Below are positions 1 through 6,580 of a DNA stretch of 6,580 nucleotides, piece by piece. Each line of letters opens with the position of its first letter. The first letter of the stretch is position 1. Position numbers and translations under genes: made by a program. The stretch is from Victivallaceae bacterium (lineage in GTDB: Bacteria; Verrucomicrobiota; Lentisphaeria; Victivallales; Victivallaceae): the NCBI GenBank assembly GCA_028717165.1, contig JAQUOK010000179.1:1-6580 (forward strand), in the 5' to 3' direction. Below the pieces are notes generated by a model. It was not told the DNA's origin, searched no databases, and saw only the letters and a program-made list of their open reading frames with translations.

Positions 1-2220
1 TTCTTTGATTTTTTTCTTTTTCAGCGCATCGCCCGCTTTCTGGAGTTCCTCGTACATCTCGACAAACTCATCAGCCATCGCGGAATTTGAAAAATCCTGA
101 TTCTGCAATTTGGACAGATCATTGAACGCCGCCTTAAAAAATTTCGCCCAGTCCAGTTCCCGCGCCGCCAGGTTCCCCAGAAGTTTTTCCTCCGCCTCGC
201 TCCAGTCTTCCGGGTCTTTCTTATCGACGGCTTCGGTATCGGCGATAATTTTCTTCTGCTCCTTCATGAATCTTTCCAGATCGGCGCGGACATTATCGAG
301 TTTATCAAAAAACTCCTTCTCCCGTTTTTCTTCCGCCAGCAGTTCCTTTTTTTCTTCCTCGGCATTCTCCTTGACGGCAATCATGCCGAGCAGGGTTCTG
401 ATTTCCCGAATAAGAATGCTCTGGGAACGTACCAACGAATTTACTTCCTGTTCCAGTTTCCGTTCCTTCCCGCTCGCGGCAAGCCGGCCGGAAGCGTTTA
501 TCAATTCCTCGGCGCTGCCCCCGGCAATTTTCCGGATACGCGCGGCAAAATCCTTTTTCAGTTTGTCCGCTTTGGAAGCGGCCGAAACCAGAATATTTTT
601 AATATCCTTCTGCCGGTCCACCAAATAATATACTTCCCGGCGCCTGATCGTCCCGGCCCTGGCGGAAAGCCAGTTGCGGACTTCCTGCTGTTTTTCCATG
701 GCCTTGAACAGCAGTTCATACATTCCGGAATAAACGGAGGCGCCCACGTTTTCTTTCGCTTTCTTTACCAGGTCAATGACATGTACCGTCAGGTTCGTGT
801 CCGTAGTTCCCGTCTGGCCCGGCATCCGGGAATCGAGTGCCTGCGCCGAAAGTTCCAGCACCGTTCCGGCCGAACATATTTCCGGAGTCAGCTTCAGCAT
901 TAAAGCCTCGCGCACTCCGGTCTGCGGCGCCCGCTGATAATTAAACTGCCGGTAAACGCCTTTGCGTCCCTGATTGGCGAGCACCACCCGTAAAGCCTTT
1001 ATCCCATAATCGTCCCAGGCGCTTATGTAAACCGGAACGGCCTGCCCGATACCAGCCTCAATATTATTCTGCCGGTTCATAAAACGCACTACCGGCGGCA
1101 TATCTTTTTTCGCGAGGAAAGCGCAATGCCAGATATCCGGATATTTTATGCCGTTCCGGATTATCGCCGCGCCGGCAAGGATGTCCTCCCGCAATTCAAA
1201 TAAAGCCGGAAGCTTTTGCGTTTTCTTATCTTTCCGCTGAAAAAATTCGGTTCCGTCACCGCTGAAGTTCTCGGCGGTAATACTTATTGCGGAACCTGCC
1301 GGGGCCTCAACCGTATTTGTTTTCAGGTCATAGGAAGCGCTTTTTAATCGAGTATATGCCGGAGGCGTGACTTTCAGGACGAATTTTTTGAATTCCGGGG
1401 CAGGAACGATTTTTATTTCAAAATCCCGCGACGAATCATTTCCCGAAAAAATCCTGTAAGTCATATTTTCAGCGATATTAGTGATGGTAAATTCCGCTAT
1501 TCCTTTCCGGTAACGCATCGGATACAAACTGGAAATGCCGGAAACGGTCAAAAGAATTTTAAGATTATTTATTTTTTTATTTCCCCGAAAAGCCTTTGCC
1601 CTGACCGGAAGATTCCGCCCGGCAGCAATTTTTATATCGCCCGGCTGCACCTGAAACTGCGTAAAGTTCAGAGACGCCAGCTGCGTCCATGGATTGGCAA
1701 AACGCGCCGCGGCGTTAGCGGCGTAATTCCGGAATAAAATCACATAACAGGCCGCAGCAATCAGAGCCGTCAACAATACTTTAGAAAGCCTGCGGCAGGT
1801 TCGATTTTTCCATATTCCCGGCAGCTTCAATTTTCCGCAGCGTCGGTCTGCGGAAGCCAGGAACAGGGAACGCAGTTCTTCGGATATAGTTTCATCGGAA
1901 CGGAAACAAACCGCATTGATCAGGGAATTATCCCGAATGCCGTGCAGTTCCTCAAGCTTCAAAGCCGCCTGTCTGTCGCTGAGCCGCGACCGGTACAGAT
2001 CCAGTCCCAGTTTCAGCAGCAGGGCAACGTTGCCGATAACGAACACGGCCAGGACAACGAAACGCAAGCGAGAGGAGAAGGAAGTCAGGTTATCCAGGCC
2101 GAACAGCGCCGTCAGGGCAAAAAGGTCCATCGCCGCCAGCCGGCATAAAGCGTTGAACAGCGTCCGCCGGTAATTTATCCGTTTTAATTTATTTAAGCTC
2201 TGTGATAAATTTGACGCCAT
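1..2220 (-). CDS. DUF4175-like membrane protein with long coiled-coil region (3' end beyond left edge)
   Basis: A frame of 740 codons runs without a stop from an ATG at 2220 off the left edge, so the C-terminus is missing. Three transmembrane helices are visible: about 20-43 (after a basic stretch with KLKR and YRR), 52-72, and 146-163. The positive charges place residues 73-145 in the cytoplasm and everything after 163 in the periplasm. A beta-rich region (about 185-480) carries two motifs typical of DUF4175-related proteins: 'VTPPAYT' (284-290) and 'AWDDYGI' (401-407). From about residue 490 the sequence is helical and rich in Glu, Lys, Leu and Arg, with charged runs such as 'EEEKKELLAEEKREKEFF' (621-638), consistent with long coiled coils. 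The first 32 bases overlap the secreted-protein gene in another frame, so translation is probably coupled. In PVC bacteria proteins of this type follow BatA-like and VWA genes and look like the large structural partner of that set; no enzymatic activity is suggested. Alternative starts are less likely because ATG codon 31 would destroy the first helix. Confidence 0.9.
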   Translation of the reverse strand, partial: MASNLSQSLNKLKRINYRRTLFNALCRLAAMDLFALTALFGLDNLTSFSSRLRFVVLAVFVIGNVALLLKLGLDLYRSRLSDRQAALKLEELHGIRDNSLINAVCFRSDETISEELRSLFLASADRRCGKLKLPGIWKNRTCRRLSKVLLTALIAAACYVILFRNYAANAAARFANPWTQLASLNFTQFQVQPGDIKIAAGRNLPVRAKAFRGNKKINNLKILLTVSGISSLYPMRYRKGIAEFTITNIAENMTYRIFSGNDSSRDFEIKIVPAPEFKKFVLKVTPPAYTRLKSASYDLKTNTVEAPAGSAISITAENFSGDGTEFFQRKDKKTQKLPALFELREDILAGAAIIRNGIKYPDIWHCAFLAKKDMPPVVRFMNRQNNIEAGIGQAVPVYISAWDDYGIKALRVVLANQGRKGVYRQFNYQRAPQTGVREALMLKLTPEICSAGTVLELSAQALDSRMPGQTGTTDTNLTVHVIDLVKKAKENVGASVYSGMYELLFKAMEKQQEVRNWLSARAGTIRRREVYYLVDRQKDIKNILVSAASKADKLKKDFAARIRKIAGGSAEELINASGRLAASGKERKLEQEVNSLVRSQSILIREIRTLLGMIAVKENAEEEKKELLAEEKREKEFFDKLDNVRADLERFMKEQKKIIADTEAVDKKDPEDWSEAEEKLLGNLAARELDWAKFFKAAFNDLSKLQNQDFSNSAMADEFVEMYEELQKAGDALKKKKIKE

Positions 2221-3292
2221 TTTGCCGTTCCCCGTTAAGATCAACCGTCAATTCCGCTCCCGGCTTCACCGCTCCCAAAGCCCTTACTAAAAATAATTTC
2301 CTTATTTTTTCACCGCCTTGCTGCTTATGCCTTACCATAATATGGCGGCGGTCTATTTTCCATTCATTTCCGGCAAGATGCCATGACCAGACATCCAGAT
2401 GCCAGATCCAGCCGCCGGGAGTATGTTTATCCGAATGATAATATTTCTCCCGGCGTTTATATACCAGAGTTTTACAGAACTTTTCATTGCCGCTGAGAGC
2501 CAGTATCCGGCGCTCGGAGAAAAAATCATCCGCCAGCGGAAATACTTTATTTAATTCAGCCGGGGCGTTATCCGGCAAAGCGCCGCCTTTCCGGTCAGCC
2601 GGCGCCGCATCCGAAAGACCGCCCAGAACCTCGGAATCCGTCAAAACGTAAATATCATACTCAGCGTCAAACAGTTCATCGAAGATGATTTTCGAACCTT
2701 CGGTTCGGCCGAAACGGACGACTTCGCGCTCGTTGTCCAAAGCGGCGGCGGATTGGATTTTCCCGGCTCCGGCCAGCGTAACGATGATCGGTTTCACCGT
2801 AGCCTTCCGGTTATTGAAAGTGATTTTCAGGGGGTAGACCAAATCATCCATTTTTTCTCCGACCTTACCCTTTATCTGCCTGGTCAGGAAAAATTTGCCC
2901 GGCCCCTGCCCTTTAAACCTGAACGCCGCGGAAATAATATCGCCCCGGATGACTTTACCGCCGGTCAGAACTATTTCGGTCGTAAAGTTAATGAAAGGAT
3001 AGTTGCCCTCAAGATACATTTTTTCGACCTTTCCGGCTTCCTTGTAGAGCCACGGACGGTTCATTTTCTGTTCCCGGACTATCTGGGTCAGGATAAGAAT
3101 ATCACTGAGCAGGATTTTCTGCTGGTATTTTTCCCCGGCCGGAGTGATCGTCAGGGGGCGGTTACCCATAAGCGAAAGTTTCCCGGAAATCCGCCTGCCG
3201 TCGGACAGTTCGATTTCCGCCTCCTCCCAGCCCGCGGCAGATACAGACAAAACCATAAACAAATTAAAAATAATTGTAACAAAAATTTTCAT
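2189..3292 (-). CDS. Secreted protein of unknown family with repeated beta motif and Trp-rich segment
   Basis: A 367-residue protein that I do not recognise. It starts with a typical signal peptide: a Lys at position 2, a hydrophobic core to about residue 17, and 'SVSAA' with likely cleavage after A19 or A20. No other membrane segment is visible, so it should be periplasmic or otherwise exported. The mature part opens with a short beta motif 'EIELSDGRRISGKL' (26-39) that recurs as 'EIVLTGGKVIRGDI' (106-119). Each copy is followed by further predicted strands ending in 'KILLSDI' (59-65) or 'LVYPLKITF' (151-159), which suggests two related small beta-barrel-like units. A low-complexity Ala/Pro/Gly linker lies at about 224-246. 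The C-terminal region holds five tryptophans in 17 residues (295-311) within a doubled W-x-W-H-L motif, with nearby histidines. There is a single cysteine (C273). It lies between the VWA gene and the DUF4175-like gene and overlaps the latter by 32 bases, so it probably belongs to the same envelope complex. That link rests on context only. Confidence 0.88.
   Translation of the reverse strand: MKIFVTIIFNLFMVLSVSAAGWEEAEIELSDGRRISGKLSLMGNRPLTITPAGEKYQQKILLSDILILTQIVREQKMNRPWLYKEAGKVEKMYLEGNYPFINFTTEIVLTGGKVIRGDIISAAFRFKGQGPGKFFLTRQIKGKVGEKMDDLVYPLKITFNNRKATVKPIIVTLAGAGKIQSAAALDNEREVVRFGRTEGSKIIFDELFDAEYDIYVLTDSEVLGGLSDAAPADRKGGALPDNAPAELNKVFPLADDFFSERRILALSGNEKFCKTLVYKRREKYYHSDKHTPGGWIWHLDVWSWHLAGNEWKIDRRHIMVRHKQQGGEKIRKLFLVRALGAVKPGAELTVDLNGERQNGVKFITELK
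2221..2240 (-). promoter_or_regulatory. Weak ribosome binding region of the DUF4175-like gene
   Basis: On the minus strand a GGGGAA stretch (GGGG at 2230-2233) lies nine bases before the ATG at 2220, inside the coding sequence of the secreted protein. It is only a modest match to a Shine-Dalgarno sequence. Start choice therefore rests mainly on the protein: this ATG keeps the basic N-terminal stretch and the whole first membrane helix. The next in-frame ATG (codon 31) would cut through that helix. Confidence 0.4.
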
Positions 3293-3294
3293 AT

Positions 3295-3315
3295 TGTCCT
3301 TAACCCTTAACCCTT
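3295..3315 (-). repeat. Tandem heptamer AAGGGTT, with ribosome binding site
   Basis: Read on the minus strand, the gap between genes 2 and 3 consists of AAGGGTT, AAGGGTT and AAGGACA: two exact heptamers plus a degenerate third. The third copy supplies the Shine-Dalgarno-like AAGGA (3297-3301), four bases before the ATG at 3292. The array begins directly after the stop codon of the VWA gene and fills nearly all of the 23-base gap. It is most simply a reiterated ribosome-binding sequence. Whether the copies have a role of their own is unknown. Confidence 0.6.
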
Positions 3316-5463
3316 TTAGAATAAATTAAATCTACGTCTCAAATACCAGCCGGCCATCAATAAGATCAAAATCCCGAAATAAAAAAACGGCGTTTCAAAT
3401 AACGGATACCATTCGCGTTCAGTATCGTTCTTGCGTATTGTGCGCATAATATCACTGAGCAGCTTTTCCCGTTCCGCGCTGTCGTAAATACTGCCCACGG
3501 AACAGAATTTCAGAAAATTCTCATCACTGACTTTCAGGTTTCCGCCTTCATTTATTTCCCTGCCGACGTTAATCAGGTGACAGCGTTTGGCAAGCACCCG
3601 TCCGCCCAGCCGCGCCGAGGTCTCCAGTATATAACGCCCGGATTTCAGATTGCCGAACTCCGCTTTATAAAAAACGTCCGCCTTTTTCAGGTCTTTCGCC
3701 GCCACAGCTTTACTGGAATGCGCCCGGCAAATAACACTTTCCAGTTTAAAATCCGGAGCGTTCAGGGTCTTTTCCGGAAAATCCGCCCTGACGCTGATTT
3801 TCAGGCTTTCGTTTTCCGGCAGCATACTCTTGTTCAAGGCGACTTTCAACTGATCATTCTCATTGTTTCCGGCATAATTTATCAGCTGTTCCCAGAATAT
3901 CCCGAAATTGCGCTGGCGCTGCCTGCCGTTTCCCCATAAATGCAGCGAATTGGTCAGTACAGCAATAACCTTGCCGCTGCCGTAGGGCAAAGCGACAACC
4001 AGCGGGTATTTTTCAGCGGCTTCAGCCGATAAAAGGACTTCCGCACCTTTTTTGAGTCCTTCAACCATATTTATCCCGCTCAAAACCGCATCGGTACCGG
4101 CGCAGAGTTCGGCGATGCGGTCGGCAAAACGGCTGCGCCGCAGCTTCGCGCCCGGCACTATCCTGAACCGTCCCGGAACAAAAGAAGGTTGCTGCGATTT
4201 AACCGGCATAAGCTGCGCCAGAGGCGAAGAAACAGCAAGCTCACCGAAAGATTTTTCACCGCCGAGCATAACCAGTGTCCCGCCGTCGGCAACATACTGC
4301 TCCAGGACGCTCTCCTGCTTTGAAGTCAGTAAACCGGACTCCGTCGCGCCCAGGATAAAAACATCGACATTTTTCATGGCGTCCGTTCCGGCCGGTATTC
4401 CGCCATTAAATACCGGATTTGTCTGAGTCCCGATCTGAGTGAATTTATCTTTGCGCAGCCGGTAAACGGCGGTAAAGCGGCGACCGCTCACGCGGAACTG
4501 GCGGACCAGCGGCCGGAAACTGTTGGTGAGCACCGGAAAATAACAAACGGTATAATTATGCCCGCTCCGGACTTCAATGATTATTTCGCTTTCGTTATTC
4601 AGATAACTGGCTTCTTCCGCCAGGCGGTCAAGTTTTATTTTCAAGGTATAAAGGCCGGGCCTGGAAAAACTGTATTTGAACGGCACTTCAAACGTTGCGG
4701 ACGGTTCCAGCTTCAAAGTTTCTTCCTTCACCGCCTTGCCGTCAACATGAAAACTTATCCGGCTTTCCTTTTTTTCATCATAAGCGCCAAGGCTGACCGG
4801 CACATTCAGTTCGAATTCCTCATCGGCATATAAGTTTGCAGGATAAGAAAACTCGTCTATCCGCAAATCCTTCACCCCGGTCAGTTCGGAACCGAATTTA
4901 ACCGCGAAAACCGGCGCCCCGAACTTGTTGCCCGTAAAACCGGAATAATCCAGCCCGTCGGACAACAGAATCACCGCCGCCGTCCCGGATAAACCGACGT
5001 CACGGTTTACGCAGTTGAAAGCCTGTTCCAGGTCCGTACCGCCCTGCCCTCCCGACATTTCCGGGACGCCCCAGTCTTTTACCGGTTCGGTCGCGGTATT
5101 GAACACGTAAAAATGTTTGCCGCAGCCGCTGAAATCAACTTTTCTCAGACTTTCCGCAAATTCAAGCGCTTTGCGGTAACGCGTCGCGCCGTCCGGCATA
5201 TCCCGCGTCGCCATCGAACCGGAATCGTCCAGAAGAACGACGACATTCGAGCGCTGACGGTTCTGCTCACTGATGATCATTCCGGGACAGAACAGCATAA
5301 TTATCACCATGATTATCACAAGCGCCCTGAGACCGGCGAGTAAATTCTTCTTTCGTTTAGGCAAATCAATTCCATGTTTCAGGGCAAAATACACCATTAC
5401 CAACGCCGCAAAACCACTTAACAATATTATCCAGACAGGAATAAGGGGATAAAAACTAATCAT
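3316..5463 (-). CDS. VWA-domain membrane protein with amidotransferase-like fold
   Basis: A 715-residue protein. Two transmembrane helices (about 7-28 and 42-62) flank a basic loop (PKRKK, 35-39), so the following domains face the periplasm. The VWA domain (about 73-195) has a complete metal-ion-dependent adhesion site: D79-x-S81-x-S83 in 'DDSGS', T143 in 'GGTDL' and D169 in 'LLSDG'. It should bind a divalent cation and a protein partner. An Ig-like beta domain follows (about 199-300) and ends in the 'YLNNE' type motif seen in related proteins. Next is a class I glutamine-amidotransferase-like fold, with 'DVFILG' at 367-372 and 'ADGGTLVMLGGEKSFG' at 392-407; the catalytic cysteine expected at the elbow is absent, so it is probably not an enzyme. 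A further 'YGSGKVIAVL' strand and beta-rich region come next. A C-terminal helix (about 692-709) ends in RRRFNLF. It resembles VWA/amidotransferase-like proteins encoded beside BatA-like and DUF4175-like genes in PVC bacteria, where a MoxR ATPase is the usual partner. The specific role is unknown. Confidence 0.92.
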   Translation of the reverse strand: MISFYPLIPVWIILLSGFAALVMVYFALKHGIDLPKRKKNLLAGLRALVIIMVIIMLFCPGMIISEQNRQRSNVVVLLDDSGSMATRDMPDGATRYRKALEFAESLRKVDFSGCGKHFYVFNTATEPVKDWGVPEMSGGQGGTDLEQAFNCVNRDVGLSGTAAVILLSDGLDYSGFTGNKFGAPVFAVKFGSELTGVKDLRIDEFSYPANLYADEEFELNVPVSLGAYDEKKESRISFHVDGKAVKEETLKLEPSATFEVPFKYSFSRPGLYTLKIKLDRLAEEASYLNNESEIIIEVRSGHNYTVCYFPVLTNSFRPLVRQFRVSGRRFTAVYRLRKDKFTQIGTQTNPVFNGGIPAGTDAMKNVDVFILGATESGLLTSKQESVLEQYVADGGTLVMLGGEKSFGELAVSSPLAQLMPVKSQQPSFVPGRFRIVPGAKLRRSRFADRIAELCAGTDAVLSGINMVEGLKKGAEVLLSAEAAEKYPLVVALPYGSGKVIAVLTNSLHLWGNGRQRQRNFGIFWEQLINYAGNNENDQLKVALNKSMLPENESLKISVRADFPEKTLNAPDFKLESVICRAHSSKAVAAKDLKKADVFYKAEFGNLKSGRYILETSARLGGRVLAKRCHLINVGREINEGGNLKVSDENFLKFCSVGSIYDSAEREKLLSDIMRTIRKNDTEREWYPLFETPFFYFGILILLMAGWYLRRRFNLF

Positions 5464-6580
5464 TTTCCCCTCCCGGTTTGATTGCCTTTTTTACTGCTTT
5501 TCTTAACATAGTCTGCTGCGTCCCCAACAGGAACTCAAATCCGAGGAGCAGAAGCATCGCGAGAAGAAACCAGCCGGTCAATTCGCTGCCCTTGCGGAAT
5601 TTGACTATCTGCGGAACGACTTCACTATTGACGTTCAAAATTGTCAAGGGCGCGTCAAACCATTTACGGATTTCAGATTCCGCGGCAACCGCCGGTTTGC
5701 TTTCGTCAGGCGAAGGATTAAATACCGCCGCTTCAAGATCAGCTCCCTCAAAGGTCAAAATTCCCGGCAGCGTGGAACCGGCTTTCGCCTCCTTCCCGAG
5801 AGCGCCGCTTTGGCCGCCGGTGCCGGAGAAAACAATTTTTTCACCTTTGAGTCCCACCTGCGCGCCGCAATAAGCGCTGACGCTTTTTTCCTGATTTCCG
5901 GCGGCGTAATTTACCAGAGCCACCATCGCTACCGGATATGATTTCAAAGTCGGCCAGTTGGAAAAATCCCGCCGCAGCGAAAAAGCCAGGCTCAACAGTC
6001 TGCCTTTACCAGCCGGCTGTTCAAGAATCAATGGACGTCCGGTATCCGTCACGGCAACGGTCTTTGCCGGAGAAGTTTTGAAACCGAACAGTTTACGCCA
6101 GCGGACAAGTTTCAACTGCAGCAGGCCATTAAGTTCCCGCAACGGCGGATTGAATTTGACGCCGCGTTCGTCGACCGCCGCAATTCGCCCCATGATTTTC
6201 CGGAGACGCAGCCCTGGCTGTCCGGCAAGACGGTCACAATAATATTCCCTGGTCTCCGCTCCCGGCACAGTCAGCAGAATACCGCCGCCGCGGATATAAT
6301 TTCCCAGAAGCGCCGCCGTCGCCGCAGCCATGGGCTTGTCCAGCGCCAGGCAGACGACATGCTGTTCAGCAAGAATTTCCTTATCCGCCAATCCGACGTC
6401 AAGCGTCCGGCAGCGAATACCGTTTAACGCTTTTGCCGATGACGGGCTGAGCGCCAGCCTGAAAAAATAAAACGGATCGGCGTTCCGGTTTCCCTGATTG
6501 TATAAGAGCAGAACGTTCAAATTACCGGCAACCGCGAAACTGAACCATGCGCGATTGTCCAGAGGGCTATTCCCGTCGTC
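5456..6580 (-). CDS. BatA-like membrane protein, 3' part (start beyond right edge)
   Basis: The reading frame is open through base 6580, so 374 residues of the C-terminal part are visible and the true start lies outside. The first possible start inside the window, a TTG at 6520, falls in the middle of a conserved stretch (a DN pair, then a beta strand ending VLLLY) and is not a start. Visible parts, numbered from the edge, are: the end of an Ig-like strand region (1-20); a Rossmann-like amidotransferase-type segment (about 20-110) with the typical 'YIRGGGILLTVPG' turn and no nucleophile cysteine at that turn; a 'PAGKGRLLSLAF' strand pair (about 188-201) followed by 'DFSNWP'; and one transmembrane helix (about 334-354) followed by a lysine/arginine-rich tail, which places the main domain in the periplasm. 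This is the C-terminal architecture of BatA-like proteins of PVC bacteria, whose N-terminus usually carries the aerotolerance-regulator membrane domain; that part is not visible here. The gene ends in TAG and overlaps the next gene by 8 bases, so the two are probably translationally coupled. The family is fairly sure; the molecular role is unknown. Confidence 0.85.
   Translation of the reverse strand, partial: DDGNSPLDNRAWFSFAVAGNLNVLLLYNQGNRNADPFYFFRLALSPSSAKALNGIRCRTLDVGLADKEILAEQHVVCLALDKPMAAATAALLGNYIRGGGILLTVPGAETREYYCDRLAGQPGLRLRKIMGRIAAVDERGVKFNPPLRELNGLLQLKLVRWRKLFGFKTSPAKTVAVTDTGRPLILEQPAGKGRLLSLAFSLRRDFSNWPTLKSYPVAMVALVNYAAGNQEKSVSAYCGAQVGLKGEKIVFSGTGGQSGALGKEAKAGSTLPGILTFEGADLEAAVFNPSPDESKPAVAAESEIRKWFDAPLTILNVNSEVVPQIVKFRKGSELTGWFLLAMLLLLGFEFLLGTQQTMLRKAVKKAIKPGGEND
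5467..5474 (-). promoter_or_regulatory. Strong ribosome binding site of the VWA protein gene
   Basis: On the minus strand this reads GGGAGGGG. Its GGAGG core sits five bases before the ATG at 5463. It lies inside the last codons of the preceding BatA-like gene, and the start ATG overlaps that gene's stop (ATGATTAG). It supports both the chosen start and coupled translation of the two genes. Confidence 0.8.

Noticed and set aside
1..23. A-rich run on the minus strand (seven A's in a row) as a possible frameshift site
   Set aside because: The in-frame arrangement (AAG AAA AAA ATC) does not form the canonical X-XXY-YYZ heptamer. It simply encodes a lysine cluster, and the sequence beyond the edge is not visible.
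110..628. Plus-strand open frame of 172 codons rich in Ser and Phe
   Set aside because: It is the antisense of the Glu/Lys/Leu-rich coiled-coil part of the DUF4175-like gene, which explains its biased composition. No ribosome binding site or recognisable domain is seen.
1916..2173. Two overlapping plus-strand open frames (85 and 68 codons)
   Set aside because: They are antisense to the membrane helices and cytoplasmic loop of the DUF4175-like gene, with low-complexity basic or Gln-rich products and no supporting context.
2753..3310. Plus-strand open frame of 185 codons
   Set aside because: It lies fully antisense to the secreted-protein gene, whose signal peptide, start site and operon position are convincing. 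The plus-strand product shows no domain.
3293..3315. Rho-independent terminator or internal promoter between the VWA and secreted-protein genes
   Set aside because: The gap is too short and has no inverted repeat followed by a U-tract and no convincing -35/-10 pair; only the AAGG heptamers are present.
3577..6242. Several plus-strand open frames of 76 to 131 codons
   Set aside because: All lie antisense to the VWA and BatA-like genes, which have clear domains. None has its own context.
1..6580. Mobile element, phage, defence island or CRISPR array
   Set aside because: No transposase, integrase, inverted repeats, spaced direct repeats or nuclease-like genes are seen. The block is a compact co-directional operon.

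Overview
The window is one densely packed block of bacterial coding sequence. All four genes read leftwards (minus strand) and look like the middle of a single operon, with no promoter, terminator, RNA gene, mobile element or CRISPR array inside it. No stretch longer than 23 bases between genes is non-coding. The two outer genes are cut by the window edges.

In transcription order, from right to left, the genes are: (1) the 3' part of a BatA-like membrane protein (6580-5456, start outside the window); (2) a 715-residue membrane protein with a von Willebrand factor A (VWA) domain and a glutamine-amidotransferase-like fold (5463-3316), overlapping gene 1 by 8 bases; (3) a 367-residue secreted protein of unknown family (3292-2189), after a 23-base gap filled with reiterated AAGG motifs; (4) a large DUF4175-like protein with three membrane segments and a long charged, probably coiled-coil C-terminal part (2220 to beyond base 1), overlapping gene 3 by 32 bases.

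This set, BatA-like then VWA/amidotransferase-like then a variable protein then a DUF4175-like protein, is the layout known downstream of MoxR-type AAA ATPase and DUF58 genes in Planctomycetes, Verrucomicrobia and Lentisphaerae (PVC bacteria). From the layout, the roughly balanced base composition and the codon habits I infer a PVC-group Gram-negative bacterium, possibly Lentisphaerota. That assignment is an inference and not a match to a known genome.

Membrane segments and flanking positive charges predict that the main domains of all four products lie in the periplasm. The parsimonious model is an envelope complex worked by a MoxR ATPase encoded upstream of the window. VWA domains are common partners of MoxR ATPases, the amidotransferase-like folds appear non-catalytic, and the DUF4175-like protein would be the large scaffold. 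Gene 3 is the least familiar component. It has a repeated beta motif near its N-terminus and a striking W-x-W-H-L doublet near its C-terminus, and it is the best candidate here for something undescribed.
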